A DNA stretch of 12,386 bases from Nocardioidaceae bacterium (GTDB lineage: Bacteria > Actinomycetota > Actinomycetes > Propionibacteriales > Nocardioidaceae), in assembly GCA_013811715.1 (NCBI GenBank), contig JACCUS010000006.1, forward strand, positions 1 through 12,386, given 5' to 3'. Position numbers and translations under genes: made by a program. A model generated the notes under the pieces. The model was not told the DNA's origin. It did no database searches and saw nothing but the letters and a program-made list of their open reading frames with translations. Positions 1 to 6,561 of this stretch are shown here, piece by piece. Each line of letters opens with the position of its first letter. Within the stretch, counting starts at the first letter, position 1.

Positions 1-20
1 GGTCCCGCCTGTGCGGGACC
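1..20. terminator. 8-bp perfect hairpin at left edge
   Basis: Bases 1-8 and 13-20 are exact reverse complements (GGTCCCGC and GCGGGACC) around a 4-base CTGT loop. No T-tract follows on the plus strand, so this is at best a GC-only terminator of an upstream gene. It could also be a 5'-leader structure of the nitrilase, whose start lies 25 bases downstream. The left context is outside the window. Confidence 0.35.
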
Positions 21-45
21 CGAGACGCGAGTAAGAGGTTCCACC

Positions 46-894
46 ATGCGGATCAGCCTTGCCCAGTTGGACTCCCAGCTCGGCGACATCGACGCCAACC
101 TCGAGCGTGCGGAACACGTCGTCGCGCAGGCGGTCAGCGAGTCCACCGATCTCGTCGTCTTCCCCGAGCTGTTCTTGTCCGGGTACTCCATCGGTGCGGT
201 CGATGCCGACCTGTCCATGCGCCCCGACGACCCGCGGATCGAGAAGCTGGCCCGGTCCGCCGGCCAGGCCGGGGTCTGCGTCGGCTTCGTGGAGTCCGGT
301 CCGCCCGGCCCCCACACATACAACAGCACGGCCTACTACGAGGCGGGCCGGCTGGTGCACGTGCACCGCAAGCTGTATCTGCCGGCGTACTCACCGTTCG
401 AGGAGCGCAACCACTTCACCCCCGGGCCGAGCCTGCGGGCCTTCCCCGCGGCGCCGGACACCCGGCTGGCCGTGCTGTGCTGCAACGACGCCTGGCAGCC
501 GCAGCTCGCCTTCCTCGCCACCCAGGACGGCGCCCAGGTGTTCCTGGTGCCCGCCGCCAGCTCACAGAGCAGCGTGCCCAACCGCTATGACTCCTACGAG
601 TACTGGCACGACATCACCCGTTTCTACGGCCGGATGTTCCAGCTCTTCGTCGTGTTCGTCAACCGGGCCGGTGTGGAGGGGACCTTGCGGTTCTGGGGCG
701 GCTCCCACGTTGTCGACCCGTGGGGCACTGTCGTTGCCGAGGCGGCACAGGAGGGCGAGGAAGTGCTGACCGTCGACATCGATCTGGCCGACATCCGGCG
801 CCGCCGACGCCAGGTGCCGCTGGTCAAGGAGGCTCGGCTGGGTCTGCTGCAGCGCGAGACCACCCGCCTGCTCGAAGAAGGCGGCGACCTGTAG
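46..894 (+). CDS. Nitrilase-superfamily carbon-nitrogen hydrolase
   Basis: A 282-residue cytosolic hydrolase of the nitrilase/CN-hydrolase fold, which cleaves non-peptide C-N bonds (amides or nitriles). The Glu-Lys-Cys triad is visible: E41 in VVFPELFLSGY, K109 in HRKLYLPAY and C146 in LCCNDAW, so C146, not C145, matches the usual C-x-D spacing. A conserved WGGSHVVDPWG block sits near residues 218-228. Length fits a single-domain family member. The ATG at 46 has AGAGG at 34-38, a normal Shine-Dalgarno distance. The substrate cannot be read from the sequence. Related stand-alone proteins resemble the glutaminase domain of NAD synthetase, but no nadE is in view. The gene stands alone and converges on the histidine kinase with a 69-base gap. 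Family certain, substrate unknown. Confidence 0.93.
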   Translation: MRISLAQLDSQLGDIDANLERAEHVVAQAVSESTDLVVFPELFLSGYSIGAVDADLSMRPDDPRIEKLARSAGQAGVCVGFVESGPPGPHTYNSTAYYEAGRLVHVHRKLYLPAYSPFEERNHFTPGPSLRAFPAAPDTRLAVLCCNDAWQPQLAFLATQDGAQVFLVPAASSQSSVPNRYDSYEYWHDITRFYGRMFQLFVVFVNRAGVEGTLRFWGGSHVVDPWGTVVAEAAQEGEEVLTVDIDLADIRRRRRQVPLVKEARLGLLQRETTRLLEEGGDL

Positions 895-963
895 CGACGA
901 ACAGATAACGGCAGGGGTGTCGCCGCCGAGGGCTAGATCGTTACGCCTGACATCGACTCCATA

Positions 964-2073
964 CTAGATCGGGAGCCGGACCAGGAAGCGGCAGCCCGGC
1001 TCCTGGTTGGCCACCGCCACCGTGCCGCGATGAGCCTCGACGATGCCGCGGACGATCGCGAGTCCAAGGCCGGCGCCGGCCCCCGCTTCGGGAGTGCGCG
1101 CGTGACTGCCTCGCCACGCCACGTCGAAGACGCGCTCCAGGTCGGCGTCGGGTATGCCGCCACAGGCGTCGAGCACCGCAAGCTCGATCGCGCCGCCCTC
1201 CGCCCGGGCCGACACCTCGACCGACCCGTCCGCGGGGGTGTGCCGGATCGCGTTCATCAGCAGGTTGGAGACCACCCGCGACAGCTCCTGCGGATCAGCC
1301 CGTACGACGACCCCAGGCTCGACGTCGCCGTCGAGCCGGATTCCTCGCGCCGCCGCGACGGCGCCCGCACCGGCCATCGCATCGCCGACGACGTCCTCGA
1401 GGAGAACCGACTCGAGCGTCAGCTGAAGCGCGCCGGCATGGATCCGCGACAGCTCGAAGAGGTCGTCCACCATCCGTGTCATCCGGTCGACCTCGGCACG
1501 CATCTGCTGGTGGTAGCGGCTCGGGTCGTCAGCGAGGCCGTCCTCCAGGGCCTCGGTCATCGCCCGCAGCCCGGCAAGCGGTGTCCGCAGGTCGTGTGAG
1601 ACCCAGGCGACCAGATCCCGCCGAGACGACTCGAGCTGTCGCTCTCGGGCGCTGGCCCTGGCCAGCCGGGTGCTCGCCCGCTCCAACTCGGCTGACACCT
1701 GCACGAGCTCCGCCGGTCCGCCGGTGGGCGACTCGAACCTCCCCCCTTCGCCCAGCTCGCGGGCCGCCGCCCGCAGTGACCGCGACCACCGCACGACCGG
1801 TGCCGCCGTGAGCAAGGCGAAACCCAGCGACAGCAGCCCGGCCGCCAGGCACACCAAGAGCACGACCTCGAAGTCGTGCGCCGACAAGAACATCGCCCGC
1901 GCAGTGCCGACGACACCCGCCACCACACCGCCGACCGCCACCAGCGCCACCACAGCTGCGCCCCAACGCAGCGACCGACGGCGCAACAGCCAGCCGACCC
2001 CCAGGCCGCCAACACCCACGGCGGCGGACCACCCGGCCGCGATCGCGATCACCGCCCACTGGTCGCCCGTCAT
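964..2073 (-). CDS. Membrane sensor histidine kinase, last gene of the operon
   Basis: A 369-residue histidine kinase that should phosphorylate the response regulator encoded just upstream. Three hydrophobic segments (about 8-30, 38-58 and 68-90) are joined by short loops, so there is no extracellular sensor domain. A linker (about 92-150) leads to the H-box WVSHDLRTPL with phospho-acceptor H160. The ATP-binding domain has the N-box NLLMNAIRHT (N270, N274), a G1 box in which the usual D-x-G-x-G reads DACGGIP (302-308), and a G2 box GAGLGLAIV near 336-344. All catalytic elements are present. The ATG at 2073 directly follows the TAG of the regulator, with GGAGGGG inside the end of that gene as ribosome site, so the two should be translated together. 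The signal is unknown; with so little outside the membrane, sensing within the membrane or through a partner protein is likely (inference). Confidence 0.95.
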   Translation of the reverse strand: MTGDQWAVIAIAAGWSAAVGVGGLGVGWLLRRRSLRWGAAVVALVAVGGVVAGVVGTARAMFLSAHDFEVVLLVCLAAGLLSLGFALLTAAPVVRWSRSLRAAARELGEGGRFESPTGGPAELVQVSAELERASTRLARASARERQLESSRRDLVAWVSHDLRTPLAGLRAMTEALEDGLADDPSRYHQQMRAEVDRMTRMVDDLFELSRIHAGALQLTLESVLLEDVVGDAMAGAGAVAAARGIRLDGDVEPGVVVRADPQELSRVVSNLLMNAIRHTPADGSVEVSARAEGGAIELAVLDACGGIPDADLERVFDVAWRGSHARTPEAGAGAGLGLAIVRGIVEAHRGTVAVANQEPGCRFLVRLPI

Positions 2074-2754
2074 CTACGACCCCTCCCAGCGGTAGCCCAC
2101 ACCCCAGACCGTGGCGATCCGGGTGGGCATGGTCGGGTCAGGCTCGACCTTCTCGCGCAGTCGCCGTACATGCACCGTGACGGTCGACTGGTCGCCGAAG
2201 GACCAGCCCCACACCCGTTCGAGCAGCTGTTCGCGGGTGAAGGCCTCCCCGGCGTGCGCGACGAAGAACCGCAGCAGGTCGAACTCGCGCGCGGTCAGCG
2301 TCAGCCGCTCTCCGCCTCGTGTCACCAGATGCCGGCGTACGTCGACGACCAGGTCGCCGTCGGTCAGCACCACGTCGTCGGGGTCGGCGCCTTCGCCGGC
2401 GCGGCGCAGCACCGATGCGACCCGCAGCACCAGCTCTCGCGGGCTGAACGGCTTCGTCACGTAGTCGTCCGCTCCGAGCTGCAAGCCGACGACCCGGTCG
2501 GCCTCCGCCCCCAACGCGGTGAGCATCACGATCGGGACGTCTGCCACCGCGCGCATCCGCCGGAACACCTCGAGGCCGTCGATCCCGGGCAGCATCACGT
2601 CGAGCACGACGAGGTCCGGCCGCGCACCGCTCATCACGGCAAGCGCGGTCTCACCGTCCGCCGCCTCCGCGACGTCGTACTTGGCGGCACGCAGGTACGA
2701 CACGACCACCTCGCGCACCGTGGGGTCGTCGTCGACCACCAGCACCTGGGCCAC
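2074..2754 (-). CDS. OmpR/PhoB-family response regulator
   Basis: A 226-residue DNA-binding response regulator. The receiver domain (about 1-115) has the acidic pocket D8-D9, phospho-acceptor D52 in VVLDVMLPG, T79 in VMLTA and K101 in TKPFSP. A winged-helix domain (about 125-224) carries typical family blocks such as LTAREFDLL and VTVHVRRLREK, ending in GVGYRW. Start is GTG at 2754, three bases after the stop of the preceding membrane-protein gene. Its stop abuts the kinase start, so the two form a cognate pair. Being in the same transcript as the oxidoreductase and glycosyltransferase genes suggests it controls this operon or responds to its product; no binding site was identified. Length is normal and no key residue is missing. 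Confidence 0.96.
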   Translation of the reverse strand: MAQVLVVDDDPTVREVVVSYLRAAKYDVAEAADGETALAVMSGARPDLVVLDVMLPGIDGLEVFRRMRAVADVPIVMLTALGAEADRVVGLQLGADDYVTKPFSPRELVLRVASVLRRAGEGADPDDVVLTDGDLVVDVRRHLVTRGGERLTLTAREFDLLRFFVAHAGEAFTREQLLERVWGWSFGDQSTVTVHVRRLREKVEPDPTMPTRIATVWGVGYRWEGS

Positions 2755-2757
2755 GGC

Positions 2758-3165
2758 TCACCTCACCTCACGACGGCGCATGACCACGCTACCCAGCAGG
2801 ACTCCGACGGCCACCAGGCCGGCCAGCACGAGCCATCCGGCCCGATAGTCGCGATCCAGCAGGCTCGGGTCGGACGGGATCGCGCCGAACCGTCCCAGCA
2901 CCGGGATCGCCATCAACGTCAACGACCCGAGCACGACGAAGCCGGCCGCCACCGGGCCACGCGCGTACCGCGGCAGCACCCGCCACGCGACCCAGGCGGC
3001 CGCCAAGGTGACAGGTGTCACCAACAGGTCGTGGGCGAGGACTCCCCCGGCCAGCCACAGCGATGCCTCGACCAGATCGCTGAGATCCACGGCGCGCAAC
3101 GTCCACAGCCCGAACGCGATCGCCGCCAGACCGAGCCCACCGAGGACGACCTGCACGATCCTCAC
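2758..3165 (-). CDS. Small four-helix membrane protein of unknown function
   Basis: A 135-residue integral membrane protein with four predicted helices (about 4-23, 35-64, 71-92 and 109-129) and a basic C-terminal tail (RRREVR). Two polar spots stand out in the hydrophobic background: H45-D46 in the second helix region and the acidic/basic patch D104-R-D-Y107 before the last helix. I know no assigned function. The start is GTG at 3165, overlapping the TGA of the oxidoreductase gene in a GTGA junction. The frame stays open far upstream, but that part lies inside the oxidoreductase gene and is its shadow. The coupling suggests a membrane partner of the oxidoreductase (quinone or heme subunit, or assembly factor); this is inference. 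Confidence 0.82.
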   Translation of the reverse strand: MRIVQVVLGGLGLAAIAFGLWTLRAVDLSDLVEASLWLAGGVLAHDLLVTPVTLAAAWVAWRVLPRYARGPVAAGFVVLGSLTLMAIPVLGRFGAIPSDPSLLDRDYRAGWLVLAGLVAVGVLLGSVVMRRREVR

Positions 3166-4340
3166 GCGACGACCTCGATCCGAGACAGCCACTTGGTCTG
3201 GAAGACACCGGGCCTGGCGGGTGCGATGAGGCGGCACGGGTAGCCGTGGTCGATGCTCAGGTCCGCTCCGTTCAGCCGCAGCGCGATCAGGGTCAGCGGG
3301 TCGTCGCTGAACTGAGCGGGCAACTCGGAGGTGTTGAACGCGCCATCTTCCTCCAACGAGACGAAGGCGACGACCGACTCGCTGGGTGCGCCTACCACGG
3401 CCAGCAGGTCCCGCAGCCGGACGCCTCCCCACTCCGCACTCGCACTCCAACCCTCGACGCAGGCGATCGGCAACACCTCCGTGCGCTGCGGCATCGCCTC
3501 CAAGTCGGCGCGCGACAGCTGCCTCCTCGTGGCACCGTTCACGATCTCCAGACGGTACGACGCCTTGGAGGCCGCCGCGGTGACGCGAGCCTCCACCGCG
3601 GTCTGGTTGATCGGCACGCCTTGCGGGCCGTCGCCAGATCTGATGCCGAAGATCGACACGTCCCGCAACCAGGGCACGGAGATGCCCGCGGTGGACAGCC
3701 CCGCCAGCCCGGCAGCCACCCACGTCGTACGCAGCAGTCCTCGTCGGGTCAGGCCATGGGAGGAGTCGGCCGGCGCCTCGACGTCGGGCACCCCGCCCAC
3801 GGGGTCGCCGGAGTTCACGTCGGAAGCCAGCGCGGCACGGGCGATCCGCAGCTTGACCGCCACGTGCAGCGCGAGCGAGCCGATCGCGACCCACGCAACG
3901 GCATAGTGCATGTCGCGGAAGGAGAAGGAGCCCCACGGGTACCACTGCGACGAGTTTGCCAGCCCGGTGACGAGCTGGAAGATCGCCGCCGCTACCAGCG
4001 CCGCGATCGACGCCCGCTCCAGACCGTGTACGACAAGGCGACGCACGTCGCCCCAAGGCACCTTCGCGAACAGCTTGGGGTAGACGACCCACAGCTTGAC
4101 GAGCAGCAGCGGGACCGCCATCGTGCCGGCCACGACATGCGTGCCCTGGGTGATCCGGTAGAGCGACACCGGCCGGGTGGGGAACGTCAGCCAGCCGGGC
4201 GGCTCGTAGGCGACGTGGCTGATCAGCCCGGTGATGAACGCGACGCCGAAGCACACCCCGAGCCAGACACCGACACGCGCCGCGACACGGGGGCTGCGAA
4301 GCCAGCCGGAGAAGTCCGTCTCGCGGGGGACGAGTCTCAT
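3162..4340 (-). CDS. Polytopic molybdopterin-dependent oxidoreductase (Sec/Tat type)
   Basis: A 392-residue membrane redox enzyme. Four N-terminal helices (about 19-42, 65-88, 108-128 and 144-164) carry histidines H42, H68, H105, H145 and H159, a pattern compatible with a b-type-cytochrome-like anchor. A fifth helix (about 206-222) is preceded by a twin-arginine motif, LTRRGLLR (R199-R200). The C-terminal half is a sulfite-oxidase-fold molybdopterin domain, with C294 in IACVEGWS as the expected molybdenum-ligand cysteine, followed by WGGVRLRDLL and DHGYPCRL. This matches the known five-helix actinobacterial type (S. coelicolor Sco3746 is the example I recall), in which Sec inserts the first helices and Tat moves the cofactor domain outside. 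The ATG at 4340 overlaps the methyltransferase stop as ATGA; 46 further in-frame upstream codons are rejected because they lie in that gene. Substrate unknown. Confidence 0.9.
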   Translation of the reverse strand: MRLVPRETDFSGWLRSPRVAARVGVWLGVCFGVAFITGLISHVAYEPPGWLTFPTRPVSLYRITQGTHVVAGTMAVPLLLVKLWVVYPKLFAKVPWGDVRRLVVHGLERASIAALVAAAIFQLVTGLANSSQWYPWGSFSFRDMHYAVAWVAIGSLALHVAVKLRIARAALASDVNSGDPVGGVPDVEAPADSSHGLTRRGLLRTTWVAAGLAGLSTAGISVPWLRDVSIFGIRSGDGPQGVPINQTAVEARVTAAASKASYRLEIVNGATRRQLSRADLEAMPQRTEVLPIACVEGWSASAEWGGVRLRDLLAVVGAPSESVVAFVSLEEDGAFNTSELPAQFSDDPLTLIALRLNGADLSIDHGYPCRLIAPARPGVFQTKWLSRIEVVA

Positions 4341-5089
4341 GGCCGGCGCCCCTGTGGCGACACCGCTGCCGCCTCGAGGCTCGCGAACCAGCGTCCGCGG
4401 CGCTCGAGCACCTCCAACACCTCGAAGGCCGCCGCCTCCGCCAGCGCGTGCAGTGCTGCCGGCGTCACGACGGCCCACGGGAAGGGCGTCGACTGGACAC
4501 CCGCCACCTCGAGTCTGATGTCGCGTGTGCCGGACCGGCGTCCCGGCGGGGCCAGGTCAACCACCACCCGACCCCGCGGAGACAACAGCTCGCGGGTACG
4601 CCGCAGCAGCCGCAGGGGGTCGCCCCCGATGCCGACGTTGCCGTCCGCGAGCAGGGCCGAGTCCCAGCGACCCTCACCGGGGATCGGCATGAACACATCG
4701 CGCACCAAGGCGTTTGCGCCGCGGGCGCGGGTCTGCTCGACCGCCTCCAGTACGACGTCGATGCCCAGTGCCGCCTTACCCCGCAGGGAGAGCGCCTCCG
4801 TCATCCGGCCCGGCCCGCACCCGATGTCCAAGGTCGCGCCGTGGCAGTGCAGGAGCACCGCCTCATCCTGGTCGTCCGCGTCGCGCGACCACCTCCACAG
4901 CGGCAGCAGCGAGGGGTCCGTGGCCGCTCCCAGCACCTGACAGGGCTCACCTCGCAGCGCGGCGGCCCACAACAGGCTGGGCTCGACCGGGGGAGACTCC
5001 TCGAGGCGAGCCTGGCGAGCACCCTTAGGTCGCGCTAATCGCGACCAGGCCCTCCTTCTCTGGGCGCTGGAGAGGCTCACAGCCGTCAC
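4337..5089 (-). CDS. Class I SAM-dependent methyltransferase
   Basis: A 250-residue soluble methyltransferase. The SAM-binding motif I is LDIGCGPGR (D88-G94), followed by the ribose-binding acidic residue D111 in LGIDV. Later blocks are RDVFMPIPGEGRWD (130-143) and LLADGNVGIGGDP (146-158), where methyltransferases usually carry motifs II-IV. The C-terminal part (about 165-250) is less recognisable. Start chosen as GTG at 5089, which overlaps the TGA of the DUF2064 gene as GTGA; a second GTG lies at 5080. Roughly the first 34 residues are basic, low-complexity and use rare codons including TTA, so the folded domain probably begins near residue 35. It does not show an obvious arsenite-methyltransferase cysteine set. 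The acceptor is unknown; neighbours suggest a sugar or lipid-linked intermediate (inference). Confidence 0.88.
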   Translation of the reverse strand: MTAVSLSSAQRRRAWSRLARPKGARQARLEESPPVEPSLLWAAALRGEPCQVLGAATDPSLLPLWRWSRDADDQDEAVLLHCHGATLDIGCGPGRMTEALSLRGKAALGIDVVLEAVEQTRARGANALVRDVFMPIPGEGRWDSALLADGNVGIGGDPLRLLRRTRELLSPRGRVVVDLAPPGRRSGTRDIRLEVAGVQSTPFPWAVVTPAALHALAEAAAFEVLEVLERRGRWFASLEAAAVSPQGRRP

Positions 5090-5784
5090 GCCGTTACCCG
5101 CTTTGCGCACTCCCAGGCGGCTGCAAACCGGGAGCCGACCGCGTGGTGGCTCACCTCTTCGGCGTCGCCCGCGGTGTCGACGTCTTGAAGCGTCGCTGCG
5201 ACCCGAACCCTCGCGCCCGCGCGGCGCAGCATCTCCCACGTGCGAAACCCGGTGTCAGCCCGCGACATCGCCACGTCGGCGAGGCCGACGGTCCAGCGAG
5301 GGCTCGCCACGCCGAGCACCCACCAGCCGCCGTCGGGGGCAGGGCCCAGCACCGCGTCGCAACGCGGGTGTTCGAGCGCCGAGATGACGTCGTGCAGCTG
5401 GGTGTCGGACAGTTGGGGAGTGTCCATCCCGACCTGCACGACGGGGGCCCGCACGAGCTCTGCCGCGTCGACGTGCGCGGCGGCGAGCCGGGAGCCGAGG
5501 TCCTCGCCGCGCTGCGGCACGACAGCCCAACCGGCCAGCGCGGCCCGGATCGCCCTGCCTCTGGCGGCTTGCTCGAGGTCACCGGCCAGCGCCACCACCC
5601 GGTGGCCTGGCGGCGCCACCCGGGCGCACGCGGCCAGCGTGTCGAGCAGAGACGCCGCCGCGAGGTCGGCCGCTGTCCGCGCCCCCACGTCGACGGCGAG
5701 GCGGGTCTTGACCTGGCCCGCGACCGGGGCTTTCGCCAGGACGAGCACTCCGCAGCGACTCCTGTCCAGCCTGTGCCGGTTCAT
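5086..5784 (-). CDS. DUF2064 / TIGR04282-family nucleotidyltransferase-like protein
   Basis: A 232-residue soluble protein of the DUF2064 family, a GT-A fold related to MobA-like nucleotidyltransferases. It has the family N-terminal signature LAKAPVAGQVKTRL (16-29), a central GMDTPQL where relatives usually have G-S-D-x-P, and the block VLGPAPDGGWWVLG. Families in databases are labelled arsenosugar biosynthesis-associated, but that label comes from cyanobacterial-type clusters; no ArsM or ArsS gene is visible here. The M. tuberculosis relative Rv0540 also sits beside a polyprenyl-phosphate sugar synthase-like gene (Rv0539), as here. The ATG at 5784 overlaps the glycosyltransferase stop as ATGA. 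Reaction not established; it might make or transfer an activated sugar for the GT2 partner (inference). Confidence 0.88.
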   Translation of the reverse strand: MNRHRLDRSRCGVLVLAKAPVAGQVKTRLAVDVGARTAADLAAASLLDTLAACARVAPPGHRVVALAGDLEQAARGRAIRAALAGWAVVPQRGEDLGSRLAAAHVDAAELVRAPVVQVGMDTPQLSDTQLHDVISALEHPRCDAVLGPAPDGGWWVLGVASPRWTVGLADVAMSRADTGFRTWEMLRRAGARVRVAATLQDVDTAGDAEEVSHHAVGSRFAAAWECAKRVTA

Positions 5785-6440
5785 GACAGCGCCCTAGCAA
5801 AGTCGCGGATCGTGCGCAGGCTGCCGCTGACCGAGCCGGACACCTTCGACCTGGTGCCCTCAGCGCGCGGGCGGTAGCTCACGTCGTACTCCCTGACCAC
5901 CCAGCCGGCCCGCCGCGCCCGGATGAGCAGCTCGACGGGGTAGCCGAACCGGCGGTCCTTCACACCGAGGCGGAGCAGGTCGGTGCGTCGACACACCCGG
6001 ACCGGTGCGATGTCGTGCACCTCCAGGCCGGTACGCCGACGCAGCCACCAGCTGACCGCCGAGTTCCCGGCGCGGGCGTGCCAAGTCCAGGCGCCAGCCG
6101 ACATGGGGCGTCGCCGCCCTACGGCCATCGTCGCCTGTCCGGACCGCACGGCCTCCAACAAGGGCGGCAGCTCCGTCGGGTCCAGCGAGCCGTCGCCGTC
6201 GATGACCGCGACGTACTCCGCGGTGGCCGCGGTCAGGCCGGCGTGCACGGCGGCGCCGTACCCGGCCTGTCGTTCGAAGACCACGCGGGCCCCGAGCCGG
6301 TCGGCGACGGCAGCGGTTTCGTCGGCCGAGTCGTTGTCGACCACGATCGCCGCGAAGCCGGGCGGCAACGCGGCGAGGAGTGCCGGCAGCGCAGGCGCCT
6401 CGTCCTTGCAGGGCAGCACGAGATCGCAGTGGGAGGCCAT
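5781..6440 (-). CDS. Family 2 glycosyltransferase, polyprenyl-phosphate sugar synthase-like; first operon gene
   Basis: A 219-residue GT-A glycosyltransferase. It opens with VLPCKDEAPALPALL (8-22), then VVDNDSADET (33-42) for nucleotide binding, and the metal-binding D-x-D as D81-G-D83 in VIDGDGSLDP. There is no C-terminal membrane helix, so it resembles soluble DPM1-type enzymes. The basic C-terminal part (RPRAEGTRSKVSGS, about 190-203) resembles the conserved tail of these synthases. Likely role: transfer of a sugar from an NDP-sugar to polyprenyl phosphate at the inner membrane face, supplying GT-C enzymes outside; the sugar is not readable. The ATG at 6440 has no Shine-Dalgarno site but sits 6 bases after a TAGATT -10 element. 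It heads the seven-gene operon and is divergent from the GT-C-like gene. M. tuberculosis Rv0539 is the comparison I recall. Confidence 0.9.
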   Translation of the reverse strand: MASHCDLVLPCKDEAPALPALLAALPPGFAAIVVDNDSADETAAVADRLGARVVFERQAGYGAAVHAGLTAATAEYVAVIDGDGSLDPTELPPLLEAVRSGQATMAVGRRRPMSAGAWTWHARAGNSAVSWWLRRRTGLEVHDIAPVRVCRRTDLLRLGVKDRRFGYPVELLIRARRAGWVVREYDVSYRPRAEGTRSKVSGSVSGSLRTIRDFARALS

Positions 6441-6446
6441 GGCTTC

Positions 6447-6452
6447 AATCTA
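6447..6452 (-). promoter_or_regulatory. Leaderless-type -10 element of the seven-gene operon
   Basis: On the minus strand TAGATT fits the actinobacterial TANNNT -10 consensus and ends 6 bases before the ATG at 6440, so transcription should start at or next to the start codon. A weak -35-like CTGTCG lies 16 bases further upstream (6469-6474). No ribosome site is present. This is the only clear promoter seen for the genes down to 964. Confidence 0.6.
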
Positions 6453-6549
6453 GGGATGATGTACCTGCCGACAGGCGGCCGAACCCTTACGGAACAGTGA
6501 CGGGGTCGCGTGGGCCGGGTCCTCGCCCCCCTCAGGCGCAACCGGTGCC

Positions 6550-6555
6550 TACTGT
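6550..6555 (+). promoter_or_regulatory. Leaderless-type -10 element of the GT-C-like gene
   Basis: TACTGT fits TANNNT and ends exactly 6 bases before the ATG at 6562. No convincing -35 box and no properly spaced Shine-Dalgarno site were found. It lies in the same 121-base gap as the divergent operon promoter. Confidence 0.5.
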
Positions 6556-6561
6556 CGGGGC

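Noticed and set aside
933..971. Direct repeat CTAGATCG at 933-940 and 964-971
   Set aside because: Only 8 bp, one copy overlaps the kinase stop codon, and there are no element borders between the copies.
1876..3243. A plus-strand open frame of 455 codons antisense to the two-component genes
   Set aside because: The opposite strand encodes a complete kinase and regulator with all motifs; this is their shadow.
3166..4254. Upstream extension of the small membrane protein as one 498-residue protein
   Set aside because: The extension lies out of frame inside the oxidoreductase gene, is Arg-rich nonsense, and a GTG start at 3165 overlaps that gene's stop in the usual way.
3246..4940. A plus-strand open frame of 564 codons antisense to the oxidoreductase and methyltransferase genes
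   Set aside because: Low-complexity Arg/His/Gln-rich translation with no domain; it is the shadow of minus-strand genes with GC-rich third positions.
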